64,000 bases of DNA, taken from NCBI GenBank assembly GCA_031213475.1, contig JARUPZ010000010.1, forward strand, positions 12,340,501-12,404,500, read 5' to 3'. This document shows positions 1 through 10,889 of the stretch, one piece after another. Each line of letters starts with the position of its first letter. The stretch's first letter is position 1. The stretch is from Nereocystis luetkeana. Taxonomy: Eukaryota; Sar; Phaeophyceae; Laminariales; Laminariaceae. The notes beneath the pieces are model-generated. The model saw only the letters and a program-made list of their open reading frames with translations. It had not been told where the DNA came from and did not search any database. A program made the translations under genes and the position numbers.

Positions 1-1134
1 AGCGTCACCCTCTTCGATGCCAGCGCCTTTTCAAACATGCACATTATTGCCTCGGTCACCTTCAAGGAATTCGCGGCAAGCAGGGAGGGGGGCAGCTCAC
101 AACATATACAACACAGGAAGCCAGATTTTATTACGAGCGAACTCGAATTTCTAATTCACACGACGCCTTTCTCTTTTTTAGGAGCTCTTGCGAAATCGCT
201 TTAACATTATTGGTATACAGTATTTCCACCTTAGGGTTAGCATTCCATCCGACTTCCCACCACGAGAGTAGGTCTGTCGTTTTTTTTCACAAACTCACAA
301 AAGTTAATGTAATTTTTGGCCTCACATCACGCTACAAAACGGCCACCCAGCCGTATGCCCCCAGCGTCCGCCCAGCCGCAGCGAGCACACAGCGTCGGCG
401 CGCGATTGTTGGGCTGTAAATGAGACCGAGCGTGACGGCGCTGGTCCATTTGGTGTGCTTTCTACTGCGCCATCTCTGCGAGACGTATTTATTTGGCGAA
501 AAACGTGTCAAAATAGCAAGTTTTGGAAATTTGGATTTGCCAATTTAGCAAGTTTTTTGCCAAGCTTTTTCATCCAATACCTCTTAGTAGTACCGTTGCT
601 CGCCAACAGCGGCAATGCGAGTTTATGATTTTGACATCCACCAAATCAACACGGCCCGCGAACACAACGCAGACAACAAACATCAGCGCCTAATCAGTGC
701 TGAACACCACCAAGAGGGCCCAGCTGCACCCATGGGTGTTTCGCGCCCGCGTGTATGCACGCACGTTGGAATTGGGTACAGGTATTGCCGTGTTTCTCCC
801 TCCAAAATAATAATACGATGTACGTTGTACCAGCACTGGTATGTGTTAGGGTTTAGGCAATGTATCAGTGTATAGGCACGCGGCGAAAATACCTCGAGGA
901 GACCAAAGGGCTGCCTGCTGACGAGAGGGTCAAGAGTCAAGAGGGGCGACTTCAAATTCTAGTTAAATGTTCACCGCCTATGGGACGTACAATAGTTTGT
1001 TCTGGGGGTGACGACTTCGCCTTGTCGCACGGGTTTGCCATTAAACCTAGGTGGGCGGGGGTCCAACAATGTTGTTGATCATGCGACGGTACGATGGCGT
1101 TAAACAATCAGGCATGCTATGGAAGCGTCGCACC
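1..1134. other. Unannotated subtelomeric DNA
   Basis: I see no convincing gene. Reading frames are short (at most 90 codons), occur on both strands and show no recognisable domain. One short telomere-like word lies near 848-856. No repeat shared with the rest of the window was noticed. Confidence 0.5.
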
Positions 1135-1200
1135 CACTATGAATATGATGGCTGTGAAGATGATGGCTATGGATATGATGGCCATGGACAAGATGGCCAC
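1135..1200 (+). repeat. Degenerate ATGATGGC-type short tandem repeat
   Basis: The words GATGATGGCTAT and GATATGATGGCC recur imperfectly, giving a degenerate repeat with a period of roughly 9-18 bp. There is no sign of coding use. Confidence 0.5.
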
Positions 1201-1356
1201 GCGAGGAGCTCTCTGCCTCGTTAAAAAACCGATTTGTGCTTGTGCTTGTACTTGTTCTTGCAGCAAAAATTAAAGGGCAACCTGATGAACGATACCACGA
1301 CCCGGCCCTAACAACAAATTTAAAATAGTGTTGTTAATAACCTATACTCGGTACTG

Positions 1357-1375
1357 TACTACTACTACTACTACT
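1357..1375 (+). repeat. (TAC)n microsatellite
   Basis: About six perfect TAC triplets are visible in a row. Confidence 0.8.
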
Positions 1376-1389
1376 GTAGTTTACCAGTG

Positions 1390-1506
1390 GCAATGATTGA
1401 CACAATGCTTGCAATGGTTCATGTAATGGCTAAGATGGTCGATGTAATTAATTGTTGATGCAATGGTTGATGTAATGGTTGATGCAATGGTTGATGCAAT
1501 GGTCGA
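1390..1506 (+). repeat. 12-bp minisatellite, unit GATGCAATGGTT
   Basis: Copies of GATGCAATGGTT and close variants (GATGTAATGGTT, CATGTAATGGCT) run head to tail. The distal four units are nearly perfect and the proximal ones are decayed. Confidence 0.75.
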
Positions 1507-1510
1507 GGAG

Positions 1511-3480
1511 CCCCGCCAGTGAGGAATCATAGGCAATAACGTGCTACATCAATAAACAGCACAAGTAGTACCCCAATCATGGCACAGCACTACTACACAG
1601 CAGTATCCTAAGTAAAAAATTTACCCCTACCCTAACCCTACAGTGGAACACTTTTCAGTCCTGGCTGCGCCTCAAAATGACCGTTTATCTTGTCGTGCGA
1701 AAATTGTCGCTCGAATTACAGTAGTTGCATTGAAGGCTTACTGAGAAGAGTCGCATCAAACCATTCATGGCCTCGTCTACCACTACTACTACTGCTGGTG
1801 GGTGCAAAACCTAGCCATGCATCAAATACTTACCAGAAGTATTCTCTAGGTCCAACAAAACTGTATTCCACAGAAGATCACCTGACGAAGGTGGGAGTTT
1901 CCGTACACAAGGATCTTGAAGTCTGGTGGCAGCGGCGCCCCAACCATTTCCGAGCGTGTAATGCTCTGGCATTTTTCTTCGAGCACTGCTTGCGGTTCCC
2001 ACATCGGGTAGCCTGAATTATCAGCACTTGGACAAAAGTACCTGTAGTATTTGTTCCCGTACGAAGACACCCAGATTTCAAAAATAACGTGCTTTCAACA
2101 ATGCAATACAACAGACGGACGTTCGATCGGGCTATTTCCTTGAAGGAGACTTAGGGGACGGACGGCATTCGAGTTCGACGAGTGTCAGCGAGCTCCATTT
2201 GTCGCCCACTGAAACCCGGACATGGGGCTACCGACTGTTCGCACGCATCGCCTCGCAAACCCCAACATGCCAATCAATGCTGGGGTCGTCTCGTTTCTCT
2301 AGGCGCCCAGTCGTATAGAGGGGGCCGCGAAAGCTCTTCGTCAGCTTCGGCCCACGGCAGAATGGTGTCAAAAGGGGTGTATGGCAAGGTTGTACGATAC
2401 TTTCTTATACCCGTCACGCGAATCTCGAAGACTGCAGCCAATATCGGCAGGACAACCGCTTGATTGACTAAAACGGAACGAGTAATTTGGGCACAATCAA
2501 CGGGCGATAGGTCAGTACCCGACAGCCCAACATACATAGGTCCTACTACCCTAACCCTAGAACATCAAAGGTTGGCCGCGGGAGCCTCAGGTTGGCTTCC
2601 CTTGTGACCCACGTCCGAATGCATGCGCAGTGTACTGTAGAGACGCCGCAACCAAACCCCAAGTATGTGGATGTCAGGGGTTAGGGGTTAGGGGACAACA
2701 AGCAAGTGAGAAAAAAAGGAGAACAAGGGGCCGGTCAGCAACCGTAGGACACAACCCATTTTATTTAGCACCTGGCCTTCATTGCTGCGCAGGTGCAGCC
2801 ATAGCGGGGCTTGACCACGTTTCCCTCTGTCCACTGAAATGATTTGTGGGGACTAGGACGCGGCAGGAGATCCTCCACGGTGCACCTGGGCCTGTAGATG
2901 CCTGGTTCGCCCCCCTCCAGATCCCCCGTCAAGTCCAAGTCGACAGACGTGCTTGTCCGGAGCGCTCGAGAAGTATCCAGCATCCAGAGTCCAACTGCCA
3001 GAACCGGAGCAAGCCATGCGTTTCCCCCCTGACGTATGTACCCACGCGGTAGGAGCATGATATCAAAACCCAACATATAGCAGAGTTCGAACCGCCGTCA
3101 GTCACGGCAAGCAATGGTGTCTTGAGTGTTGTGTGGGCAACGAATGCTGACGAGTTGGGGCACCTCCCATCTTCGGGATATATCGGCTCAAACCTCGTAG
3201 ATTGCGTCTTGATAAATCTTTAGGCTGGCGCTGCGCTCAGAGTGTGGCCAAAGCTCCTTCATGCTCAAGTCACATTGGTCCCAATACTCGTCCATCGTGC
3301 TGGACGCCGCGGGTTTCGAAAACGTCTGCCTAAAACGTGTGTCGTTTTTTTACAGCACGCAGCATGGACGTGCACAGTATACCAGGACCTGGTGTTAAAA
3401 TACCCGAATACTATGATAGTAGTAGGCATGCAGGGACACTGCAGTGAGGTGCATGGCCGTCTTTGCCTCAGTGTTGCTGC
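1511..3480. other. Unannotated DNA with three short telomere-like islands
   Basis: No gene is recognised; the open frames are short and overlap on both strands. Short runs of CCCTAA or TTAGGG type occur at about 1625-1642, 2545-2556 and 2677-2696, as at many other places in the window. Confidence 0.5.
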
Positions 3481-3502
3481 CGGGTGTTACATATATACCT
3501 GG

Positions 3503-3506
<4 letters not shown>

Positions 3507-3533
<27 letters not shown>
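3507..3533 (+). repeat. (AT)n microsatellite next to a TACCTGGTA motif
   Basis: A perfect AT dinucleotide run follows directly after TACCTGGTA at 3496-3504. AT runs beside this 9-bp palindrome recur at 14067, 14206, 26374 and 27503. Confidence 0.85.
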
Positions 3534-4789
3534 CACGAAGTATATATTATATCAATGTGTGTATTTTCGGTTGGACTCCGATGGGTCGAGGTGCCTTCAG
3601 CGACGACCGCCTTCACTCGAAACTCGGTCAAAATAGTACTGGCGACAACTATAAATATCTGCGAAGGAAATCGTATTTTTATGTCAGGGTACATACACTC
3701 TAAACAATAGTGTTCTCGGGTGACCGGTTGTACGGTACGTAGGCGTGTTGATTTTTGCTGAGCTATGTTTTTGTGATTTTTTTGTTTTTGGTTTCATAGT
3801 CTATTAGGCCTCATCTCGGTCGCCTCCAACTCGAACGCCTTCTGGTAGCACCACGTTGGTAACTCTGACCAAGCATCTGGTCTAGTGTTATCTTCTACAC
3901 AGTATTTAACTTTCTAGAGTGTGAAGACCACACCTACAATGTACCAGGTATGCCGGTTTTGGTTTAACAAGCCCCATTTCCATCGTGCCACCTGGTATAT
4001 CCCTCCCATTCAGGAATGTGCCAAGAGCCAACGAATCCCACGGCCTCACACTCGTAGGTGGCAGGCTATTCACCGCAATTAATTATGTTATTGATATCAC
4101 TATCTATTCATAAGAGTATCATAGGCAGTGGATTTTGTGACGGAAGGGGACACCCCTAATCCAACGACTCTTGTCGCAGTGGCAGTGTAGAAAACAATCT
4201 ATCCCGGAAACTATTGGGCGCTAGAGACACATACATGCGTAGAGAGCAATGGAACAGCAGGGCAATTTTCTGAGTAGAAACGTGTCTGAACGTGGGCCGC
4301 GCTTGGGAGTCGCTGTTATTCACACGTGCATTCATGAATCACACCCGAAGCCGCTTGTGGAATGGAAAACTCTATTTACATGTCGGCGCTGACAATCGGC
4401 AAACAGGACGAAACACACGTTACATCCAAAAGAAAAAGAGCCTCACACACGTATGTATGGGGTTCCCCATTACTCAAGCCGCGTTCGGCCAGACACTTGA
4501 CGAAATTCTGGGCAACGGAAGCAAAAGAGCAAAAAAGCACTACCTGGTACAGTACAAGTGGTCCACTCTTCAAACGATTCTATGCGCCCAAGTTCGCCAT
4601 CTAAATACCGGTGTATAACCCGTACGGTGCTACTGTGGGATAAGCATGCTAGGCCTTGATCATCGTGTATGTGTACTCCGCATTTTGTGACCTGAAGGTT
4701 TCAGACTAGTCATTGAAACGTAATGTACCATCGCAGTATTGACCATATCCAAAACAGCAACACAGCAGAACCCTAAGACATAACGACGC
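3534..4789. other. Unannotated DNA upstream of LINE copy 1
   Basis: A 108-codon frame at 4292-4618 has no recognised domain. It could be the 5' part of the LINE or unrelated sequence. TACCWGGTA occurs at 3942-3950 and 4541-4549. Confidence 0.4.
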
Positions 4790-4799
4790 ACGAAGAACG

Positions 4800-6056
4800 G
4801 GCACGGACATGACGAGCGTGTACTACTGTCGAAGGGACGGCAACTCGGCTGTGACTTCATTGGCCTACAAGAAACTCGGAGGTCCGACAGCACGACGTTC
4901 CGTGCGGCAGGGTATCGCGTTTTCTGTTCAGGTCAGGAAACAACAGCTACCAGGCAAGAGCTGTACGGAGTAGGTCTAGCTGTCAAGGAGTCGTTGTGCA
5001 GTAAGTCTGTGTACACTCTTCAGTTCGTTGACCAGCGGCTAATGCCTACCAGGTATGCACTTTGAGCTGACTAGCAAATGCGAGGCGGTCAATTTCGTCG
5101 TTGCGTATGCTCCAACTGATTGTACCAAGGACGCCGAACTGAAACGTATGTTCCGGCAGAAGCTGGAGGACTTGGTGTAAAAGATCCCGACGAAAGAGTG
5201 TCTGTTTGTACTGATGGATGCCAACGCACGAACTGGACAGAAGATGGAAGGATGCGGTGATAATGAAAGTAGAGTGCTTGGAGCGTATGGACGTGATGTT
5301 CGTAACGATAATGGCAGGAGACTCCTGTCTTTCGCCACCAATCGCAAGTTAGCTCTCACCAACACGTTTTTCTGCACGCGCAAGGGTGGGATATCGCATA
5401 CACACAACGGCACCAGCCCGAATGATCGTAAGCGGATCGGCTACATCCCAACCCGTCAAACCCATCGACCTAGAGTACAAGATGTTAAAGTCGTTCCACA
5501 GCCTTCTGCCCCAGCTAAGGCTCACTCAGACCACAACATCTTGCATATCAAAGTCCGACTCAGTGGTCACTTTGCGCCCAACAGACAAATACGTAGACCG
5601 ACAAAACGCCGAGAGTTCGACAGGCAGCTTTTGATATCCGATGGAAAGTGTCGTGAACGAGTCGTCGCCAGAGTCATTTACACTCTCAACGAGCTTATCC
5701 AGCCCCGTACTACGTCTGGTATGGTTGAGTTTTTCACTACAGCTATTATTGTTGATGCGGTCGAAAAAGAGGTACCACCCCCTGCACGTCGCCACCGCAG
5801 ACATGGATGGTGTGAGTCTGCCGAAACCTTGGCCGCATTCATACCAGCATGGACAGCGAGGGAGGATGCACGAGAATCCTTGCCTGCCCACCCCCGGGAT
5901 AGAACCGCGTGGAAGACACTGAGATCTGCGTGTGCGAACCTGCAAAAGGTGATTGCCGCAGGACTGCATGCGTACTTCGCGTCGTACCTTGCCGAAACCA
6001 AACGAGAGTCGACTCCTAGCGAAAAACGACCAGAGAGGCTTTTACAAGCACCTTAA
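4800..6056 (+). pseudogene. LINE endonuclease domain (APE/exonuclease-endonuclease-phosphatase fold), frameshifted
   Basis: This domain nicks the target DNA during LINE retrotransposition. An early block at about 4850-4885 encodes IGLQETRR, carrying the catalytic Glu typical of APE endonucleases. A later block (from about 5055; the open frame from 5214 is 280 codons) carries VVAYAPTD, LMDANARTG, a GRRLLSFA block, RIGYIPTRQ and the C-terminal SDHNI signature. In the R-I-D-Y motif the Asp is Gly here. The frame is interrupted at about 5045-5057 by a short insertion carrying TACCAGGTA and by a stop near 5178. The region after about 5640 is a linker, and the frame shifts again near 6010, where a KHLKS and GTKARSEQF segment continues in another frame. 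Recognition of the family is firm; activity is unlikely. Confidence 0.8.
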
Positions 6057-6247
6057 GAGTCCGGTAGGATTGGAAGGGACCAAAGCGAGGAGCGAACAGT
6101 TCATTAGGGACGAGGATGGCACGCTCTTACGGGATAAGGTGCGAATTCGTGAACGACGGGTGGGGTTTTGCCACAGGCTCTTGAACACGAAGTCGCTGAA
6201 ACTCGATCCCACGATCATCGACCTCTTGGCACGGCGATCTCCTTAAC

Positions 6248-7748
6248 TGTCGCTTGAAGATGAACCATCCATGGACGAGATTACGGAATCACTTAATGAG
6301 ACGCCAAATTAGAAAGCTGTCGGGCCAGATGGTCTCCCGGCCGAACTCCTGAAGATCGACCACCCGGCATTCGCGCAGTGCCACAACATCCTTGTCAATG
6401 GTTTGGGTAACAGGAGAAGCCCTCCAGAACTGGAAATATGCGATCATCAAGGCCCTTCACGAAAAGAAGGACCGAACTGACTGCAACAACTACAGAGGGA
6501 TTTCGCTTGTTGCCCACGCAGGCAAACTTTTGTTGAAAATCGTCGCGTTCCGCCTCAGCAACTACTGCGGGATCGAGGAATTACTCCCTGAGGAACAGTG
6601 CGGCTTCCGCCCCGCACGATCAACGATTGATATGTTGTTCGTCGTGCGCCGGCTGCAAGAGCTCGGACGACAGAGGAAAACCCCCCTGTACATGTGCTTC
6701 ATCGATCTGCAGAAAGCGTACGACTTTGTCGACCGAGAGCTGTTATGGGAGGCACTCACACGCTTTGGCGTACCAACCAAGATGCTGAGAAGTATCCGTA
6801 ATTTCCACGATGGCATGCGGGCTCGCGTGCGTACTGATGACGGCGAGCACTCGGAATGGTTTGATGTCACGCAGGGGCTGCGGCAAGGCTGTGTACTATC
6901 ACCGTTACATACTGTTCAACGTATTCTTCGCTGCTGCGATACACGCCGTACTAGTATGGTTCAGCCAAGACGAAGCCATCGCGAGGGATTTGGTCCAACT
7001 CAGTGATGCTGGAGTAGTTCGAACAGAGAAGCAGGAGCCGTTGGCGTGCGTGTGAAGCGCTGTATGGGGCATGTGGTACGCCGATGACGCAGGGATTGTC
7101 TCGAAGTCGGCTGAAGGGCTCGCGAAAATGATGGCAGTCATCGTGACTGTGTTCGATTCAGCAGGCCTCACGGTGTCGGAAAACAAGACAGAGACGATGC
7201 TCCTACAAACACCAGACCAGACAACCCTCGCACCACCGCTCGTCATCGAAACAGTAGGCCAGAGGTACAAGCAGACGAACCAGTTCTTATACCTAGGTGG
7301 CATTATCCACGAAAATGCTGACCTCTCGCTCGAAATCGACCGACGGATCCGGCCCATGCGAGCATGCCTCAAACGGTTCGGCCCGGAGTTGTATGATAGG
7401 ACCACCGCCCTCCTTAGCCTAAAATTCCCAATACTGAAGGCCGAGGTGATTGAGACCCTGCTGTACGGGTGTGTGACGTGGACCCTCAGAGCGGAACACT
7501 TTGCCAAGCTTCGAACGGCTCACCACCAAGTCCTGTTACAAGTCATTGGCTTCCAGCGCCGACTTCGTACTGACCATGCCACCCTCTCGTACGCGAAATA
7601 CCTCAAGATGACACGTTGCGAGAGCATCGAAACGACTATTGGTAAACGACGGCTATTCTTTGTGGGGGGCGTGGCACGGCAAAGCAAGGAGCGACTACCC
7701 AGTCGGGTAATGTTGGGGACGATGGCTGGTGGGAGAACCCGATACTAG
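6248..7748 (+). pseudogene. LINE reverse transcriptase domain (RVT_1), frameshifted
   Basis: This is the polymerase of LINE copy 1. The RT-0 type motif [14 protein letters not shown] appears near 6313-6354, just after an in-frame TAG. The main frame from 6392 (204 codons) has [17 protein letters not shown], motif A (FIDLQKAYD) and motif B ([13 protein letters not shown]). Near 6905 about four extra bases relative to copy 2 shift the frame. A TGA at about 7053 follows, and the catalytic YADD motif C then resumes in the frame starting at 7071. The last part ends in the [12 protein letters not shown] region common to the C-terminus of such LINE proteins. In copy 2 the same region is open. Confidence 0.88.
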
Positions 7749-8018
7749 GCAAACAGTGTAAGGCTTGGCATAGATGCATAGTCGAAGACCTTGGGGAGTT
7801 CCGAGCCAATGACGGGTCAACGGAAGTTGCCCCCTTGGTGTTTGGAGTTGAGACCGCGATGTGGTCCACTGCCGCAAAAAAGGCGGGGAAGTGGTACCGG
7901 AGGATCCTTGAAGCAGCCGAATGGTTCATGGTGAAGTGGCACGATGCTGAGGCTGAGATGAGTAGGCAGCGCCGCGCATCCGCCGTGGATGGTGTCCAAG
8001 GGAATGGGGGGGGGGGGG

Positions 8019-8283
8019 TACTCGATAGGAGAGATGTGCTCGTTCTCATGCATGGCCATATTCGTATGACCATAGACCCTCGCATCCCTACAATGCCGGG
8101 ACGGAGCAAGTCGGGTTTTCACCGACCAGGCAGTCATTGCTTGCACCAAGCGCGAAGCGCCGCGAGGTTGTCGGCGAGTCACATGAAGGGCGAGCTGTAT
8201 CTTACTAAGAACCGCTTCTGGGGTGGGACTTGCATATGGATGGCAGCTTCAATGAGTTGATTTAATTTCCGGTGTAGGCACTT
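8019..8283 (+). repeat. 265-bp repeat R, copy 1, nested in the LINE
   Basis: The block starts at TACTCGATAGGAG and is also found inverted at 23600-23864 with the same length. Copy 2 of the LINE lacks it at the matching place (near 12130), so it is a later insertion. Both copies abut a run of G or C at the TACTCGATAG end. No coding potential or terminal inverted repeat is seen. The family is not recognised. Confidence 0.7.
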
Positions 8284-8544
8284 CCAGAGACAGAGATGGA
8301 AGTACTATGTAACTGCCTCTTGGGTGTCTTATCTTGAAGATTACGTGATACGATCATTCCCAATTGTGCGGAGTAAAGATTCTTTGTCTCGCACAAATGA
8401 TCTTACTCGACAACCAGCTGTGGGCGACCGCCAAAATACAAAATCGACAAAATAACGGTACTCTGGTTGTCTAGCTCACGTAGTGAGCGGCATGTTTTAC
8501 AGTGTCGTTGCCAACCGACGCCTACCCAACCTATATAAAATACG
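8284..8544 (+). other. Rest of the insertion in LINE copy 1
   Basis: This stretch is absent from LINE copy 2 and not shared with the second copy of repeat R. It may be part of the same inserted element or a second insertion. LINE sequence resumes at the G-rich run near 8545. Confidence 0.45.
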
Positions 8545-9289
8545 GGGGGGGAGGGGGGGGGCAACAGGGGAAGAGGCGGAAGCCCCGACCAAGGGAATGC
8601 GGAGAGGGGGGTGAACAGGAGGAGTAGAAGGGAAACTGTGGTGGACGAAAGTAGGAAGGAGATGGCAGAAAGGGTAGCAAGGCACCAGGCCGACTAGGAA
8701 GAAGAACACGACTATACTACTAGTGCCACCAACTGGTGCAGCTGGTTCGAACGTGGTCTTCCCTTGTTTTTTTTTTTTTTTTTTTTCTTTCTTGCACTAA
8801 TTCTCCGGGGTTTTCATTTTATTTATCTCTCTTCCTTTTTTTGACTAATAAGCCGTATTGAAGGAGGCGTGAGGGGTGGGTAGATGACGAGCCTGCTCTG
8901 CTTGTTTCGTATTGTCTGACGCCAAGGGGCTGGGCATAGCGGACGAGCGCAGGGCGGAGACGGCAGTCAGGGTAGCAATGTACCAGGCGGACTAGCAGAG
9001 ATAACCTGGCTATACTACACGTACCACACACTGCTGCCGCTACCTGGAGGGTGCTTTGTGCTTTGGTTCGCCTGCTATTTTCCCTGTGTTATTTTTGCTT
9101 TGGTTCTTTGTCTCGCTCTGTTTACACGTAGTAGTGGTGTGTTCGATGTTTTTTCTATTTTTTCCAGCTAGTTATTTTTCAAGTGTTTGCCAGATCGCCT
9201 GCGGGGGGGGGGCACGATAGTTTGTTTCTTCTATTTTTCTTCTATTTTTCTTTCTTTTTGTTCCTTTTTCTTTTTCGATTTGTCTACTT

Positions 9290-9545
9290 TGTTCTTGTTT
9301 CCTTTCGTTTCTATATTTCATAGAATGTGTATGTCGTGCCTGTCGTACCCAGTATGATGACACGGCATTGCATTGCCCACTGCTGTGCTTACTGCTTACC
9401 GGGCAAAGTCGTATCTCTGTGGCGTAGCTTTGTGACCACATAACTTGTATCTCTTCTAGGATTGAAGACTCGGCTCGGACACTGGTTGTGCAGGATGTCG
9501 ACGGGCAGAAAGAACGGTTTAGTGTGAATAACACACACACACAAC
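9290..9545 (+). repeat. LINE 3' end with CA-rich tail, copy 1
   Basis: This conserved terminal block (TATGTCGTGCCTG ... ACACTGGTTGTGC ... CACACACA) occurs four times in the window: here, 10276-10450 inverted, 12950-13218 and 17570-17884. All end in a short CA repeat, the expected position of a LINE 3' terminus. Confidence 0.8.
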
Positions 9546-10244
9546 ACGCAAGATCTAGACAACCGCTCGTGTACATGCCTTACGTTTTATTGAAAATCTT
9601 GTCCCACTCGAAGGAGGCTATACTTCGTATATACGTATATATAACCTATCATCAGGTAAAACCTATAAACCCACCGATGCCATGATTAGAGGCCTACGCT
9701 CACCATTTTGATTTGTCAAATATCAGGCCGACCCAGCTGGTTCCCGCTTGCGGCCTTCAGTCACCCCTGGTAGTCCTTGGGCGCTGCTCCTAGAGCACGG
9801 CTAGTCCAGCCCTTTCTTCTACACTAGCTGTGATGACGGTGTTGTTCGCATACGACATCAGCAGCAAGGAATAACGTATCTGAGTTAGTGCATCACTCAT
9901 TGGGTATGTTTTTTTTACGGCGGGAATATGTGTCGCTCGTGACGTTGTTGTCGGGCGAAAGTACAGGAAGTAGTAGTCATACGAAGGACGGCTTGACCAC
10001 CTCGATACCTCAAGCAAGCCAAGTGTGCCCCTGACACCAGTACGACTTTAAACGGGCGACTTTGACCGACGATCGTGGTCGGCTATGACTCATATTGCAC
10101 AAACGGCAACACAAGCCACAGTAGCAGTCCACACCAAAGGTGCGTCTACGGTGGTACAGCGAGCAAGGTTGAGATTGGGGTTCAGGTATCATGGTGCCAG
10201 GTGAAGGTCTAACCCACATTTTTCTCTATTTTGAGGGAAATGTA
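9546..10244. other. Unannotated DNA between LINE fragments
   Basis: No gene is recognised. Short antisense frames only. Confidence 0.4.
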
Positions 10245-10275
10245 TACCTGGTACCTACCTGGTACCTACCTGGTA
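10245..10275. repeat. Three TACCTGGTA palindromes in tandem
   Basis: TACCTGGTA occurs at 10245, 10256 and 10267, spaced exactly 11 bp apart, immediately beside the CA-rich end of an inverted LINE 3' fragment. It is the densest occurrence of this motif in the window. Confidence 0.9.
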
Positions 10276-10450
10276 TTCAATATTGAGATGCGCGGTGTGT
10301 GTGTTCTTGACATTAAACCGTTCTTTCTACCCGTCGGCATCCAGCACAACCAGTGTCCGTGCCGATTGTTCAATCCTAGAAGATATACCACGTGTACAAG
10401 TTATGTGGTCACAAAGCTACGAGAGGCACGACATAAACATTCTATTTTTT
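10276..10450 (-). mobile_element. Inverted LINE 3'-end fragment with internal deletion
   Basis: The minus strand reads like the last part of LINE copies 1 and 2, down to GAACACACACAC. Relative to 9290-9545 about 90 bp are missing between the GTCGTGCCT block and the CGTAGCTTTGTGACC block, and about ten bases are added before TCTTCTAGG. It is a short 5'-truncated or deleted insertion. Confidence 0.75.
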
Positions 10451-10702
10451 TTCGCTCATCCCATTTACTATCTTCGCACATCTTCTTCTCTCTCTCCTTC
10501 CAACTCGTAACTCAGATCCGGGGTCATATAGCAGGCTCTTCTACCCCCTTCCCGCTACGGTACGTGTCTTCATTTTTATCGCGAGAAGATTTCAGCCTTT
10601 TCTTCCCTCGTCGACTCGCATCGAATTGTGCCTACCCACGCTGCAAGGCGCTCTCAACAATTGAATCCTTTTTATTTTCATTTCTGCAAATAAAGTCAAA
10701 TG

Positions 10703-10786
10703 TCCGACCCACCTGGGGCTCGAACCCAGGACTCAAACACAAGTTCAGTAGAATTCGAGGTTAACCACTTGAATCACCGGGGCGAC
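10703..10786 (-). ncRNA. tRNA-like sequence, probably pseudogene or SINE head
   Basis: On the minus strand a T-arm is well formed (CTGGG, loop TTCGAGC, CCCAG). The B box GGTTCGAGCCC fits the Pol III consensus. A weaker A-box region (GATTCAAGTGGTTAA) lies at the right distance, and six of seven acceptor pairs can form. The anticodon arm does not fold with a normal seven-base loop, so I do not call a functional tRNA or its amino acid. Confidence 0.45.
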
Positions 10787-10889
10787 CGGGCTCGTGCATC
10801 TCGTCTAATATGCACTTTCACCAACAACATTTAAAATAATACCAGGTATGAACCTTTCGGCTTTCGGAGAGATTGATACCACTTACTTG

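Larger units (their letters stand above)
4790..9545 (+). mobile_element. Non-LTR retrotransposon (LINE) copy 1, broken
   Basis: The order is APE-type endonuclease, linker, reverse transcriptase, C-terminal region, long 3' untranslated region and a short CA-rich tail (9525-9545). This is the layout of a LINE of the APE-endonuclease class. Frames are broken by several frameshifts and stops, so this copy looks dead. From 6766 to the 3' end it matches copy 2 (10890-13218), apart from a foreign insertion at about 8019-8544. The 5' limit is uncertain because no copy in the window covers it. No target-site duplication was found. Confidence 0.85.

Noticed and set aside
6905-7507. A 200-codon minus-strand frame opposite the LINE RT
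   Set aside because: It is the antisense shadow of the RT region; the same happens at 10818-11627 in copy 2, and the plus strand has the RT motifs.
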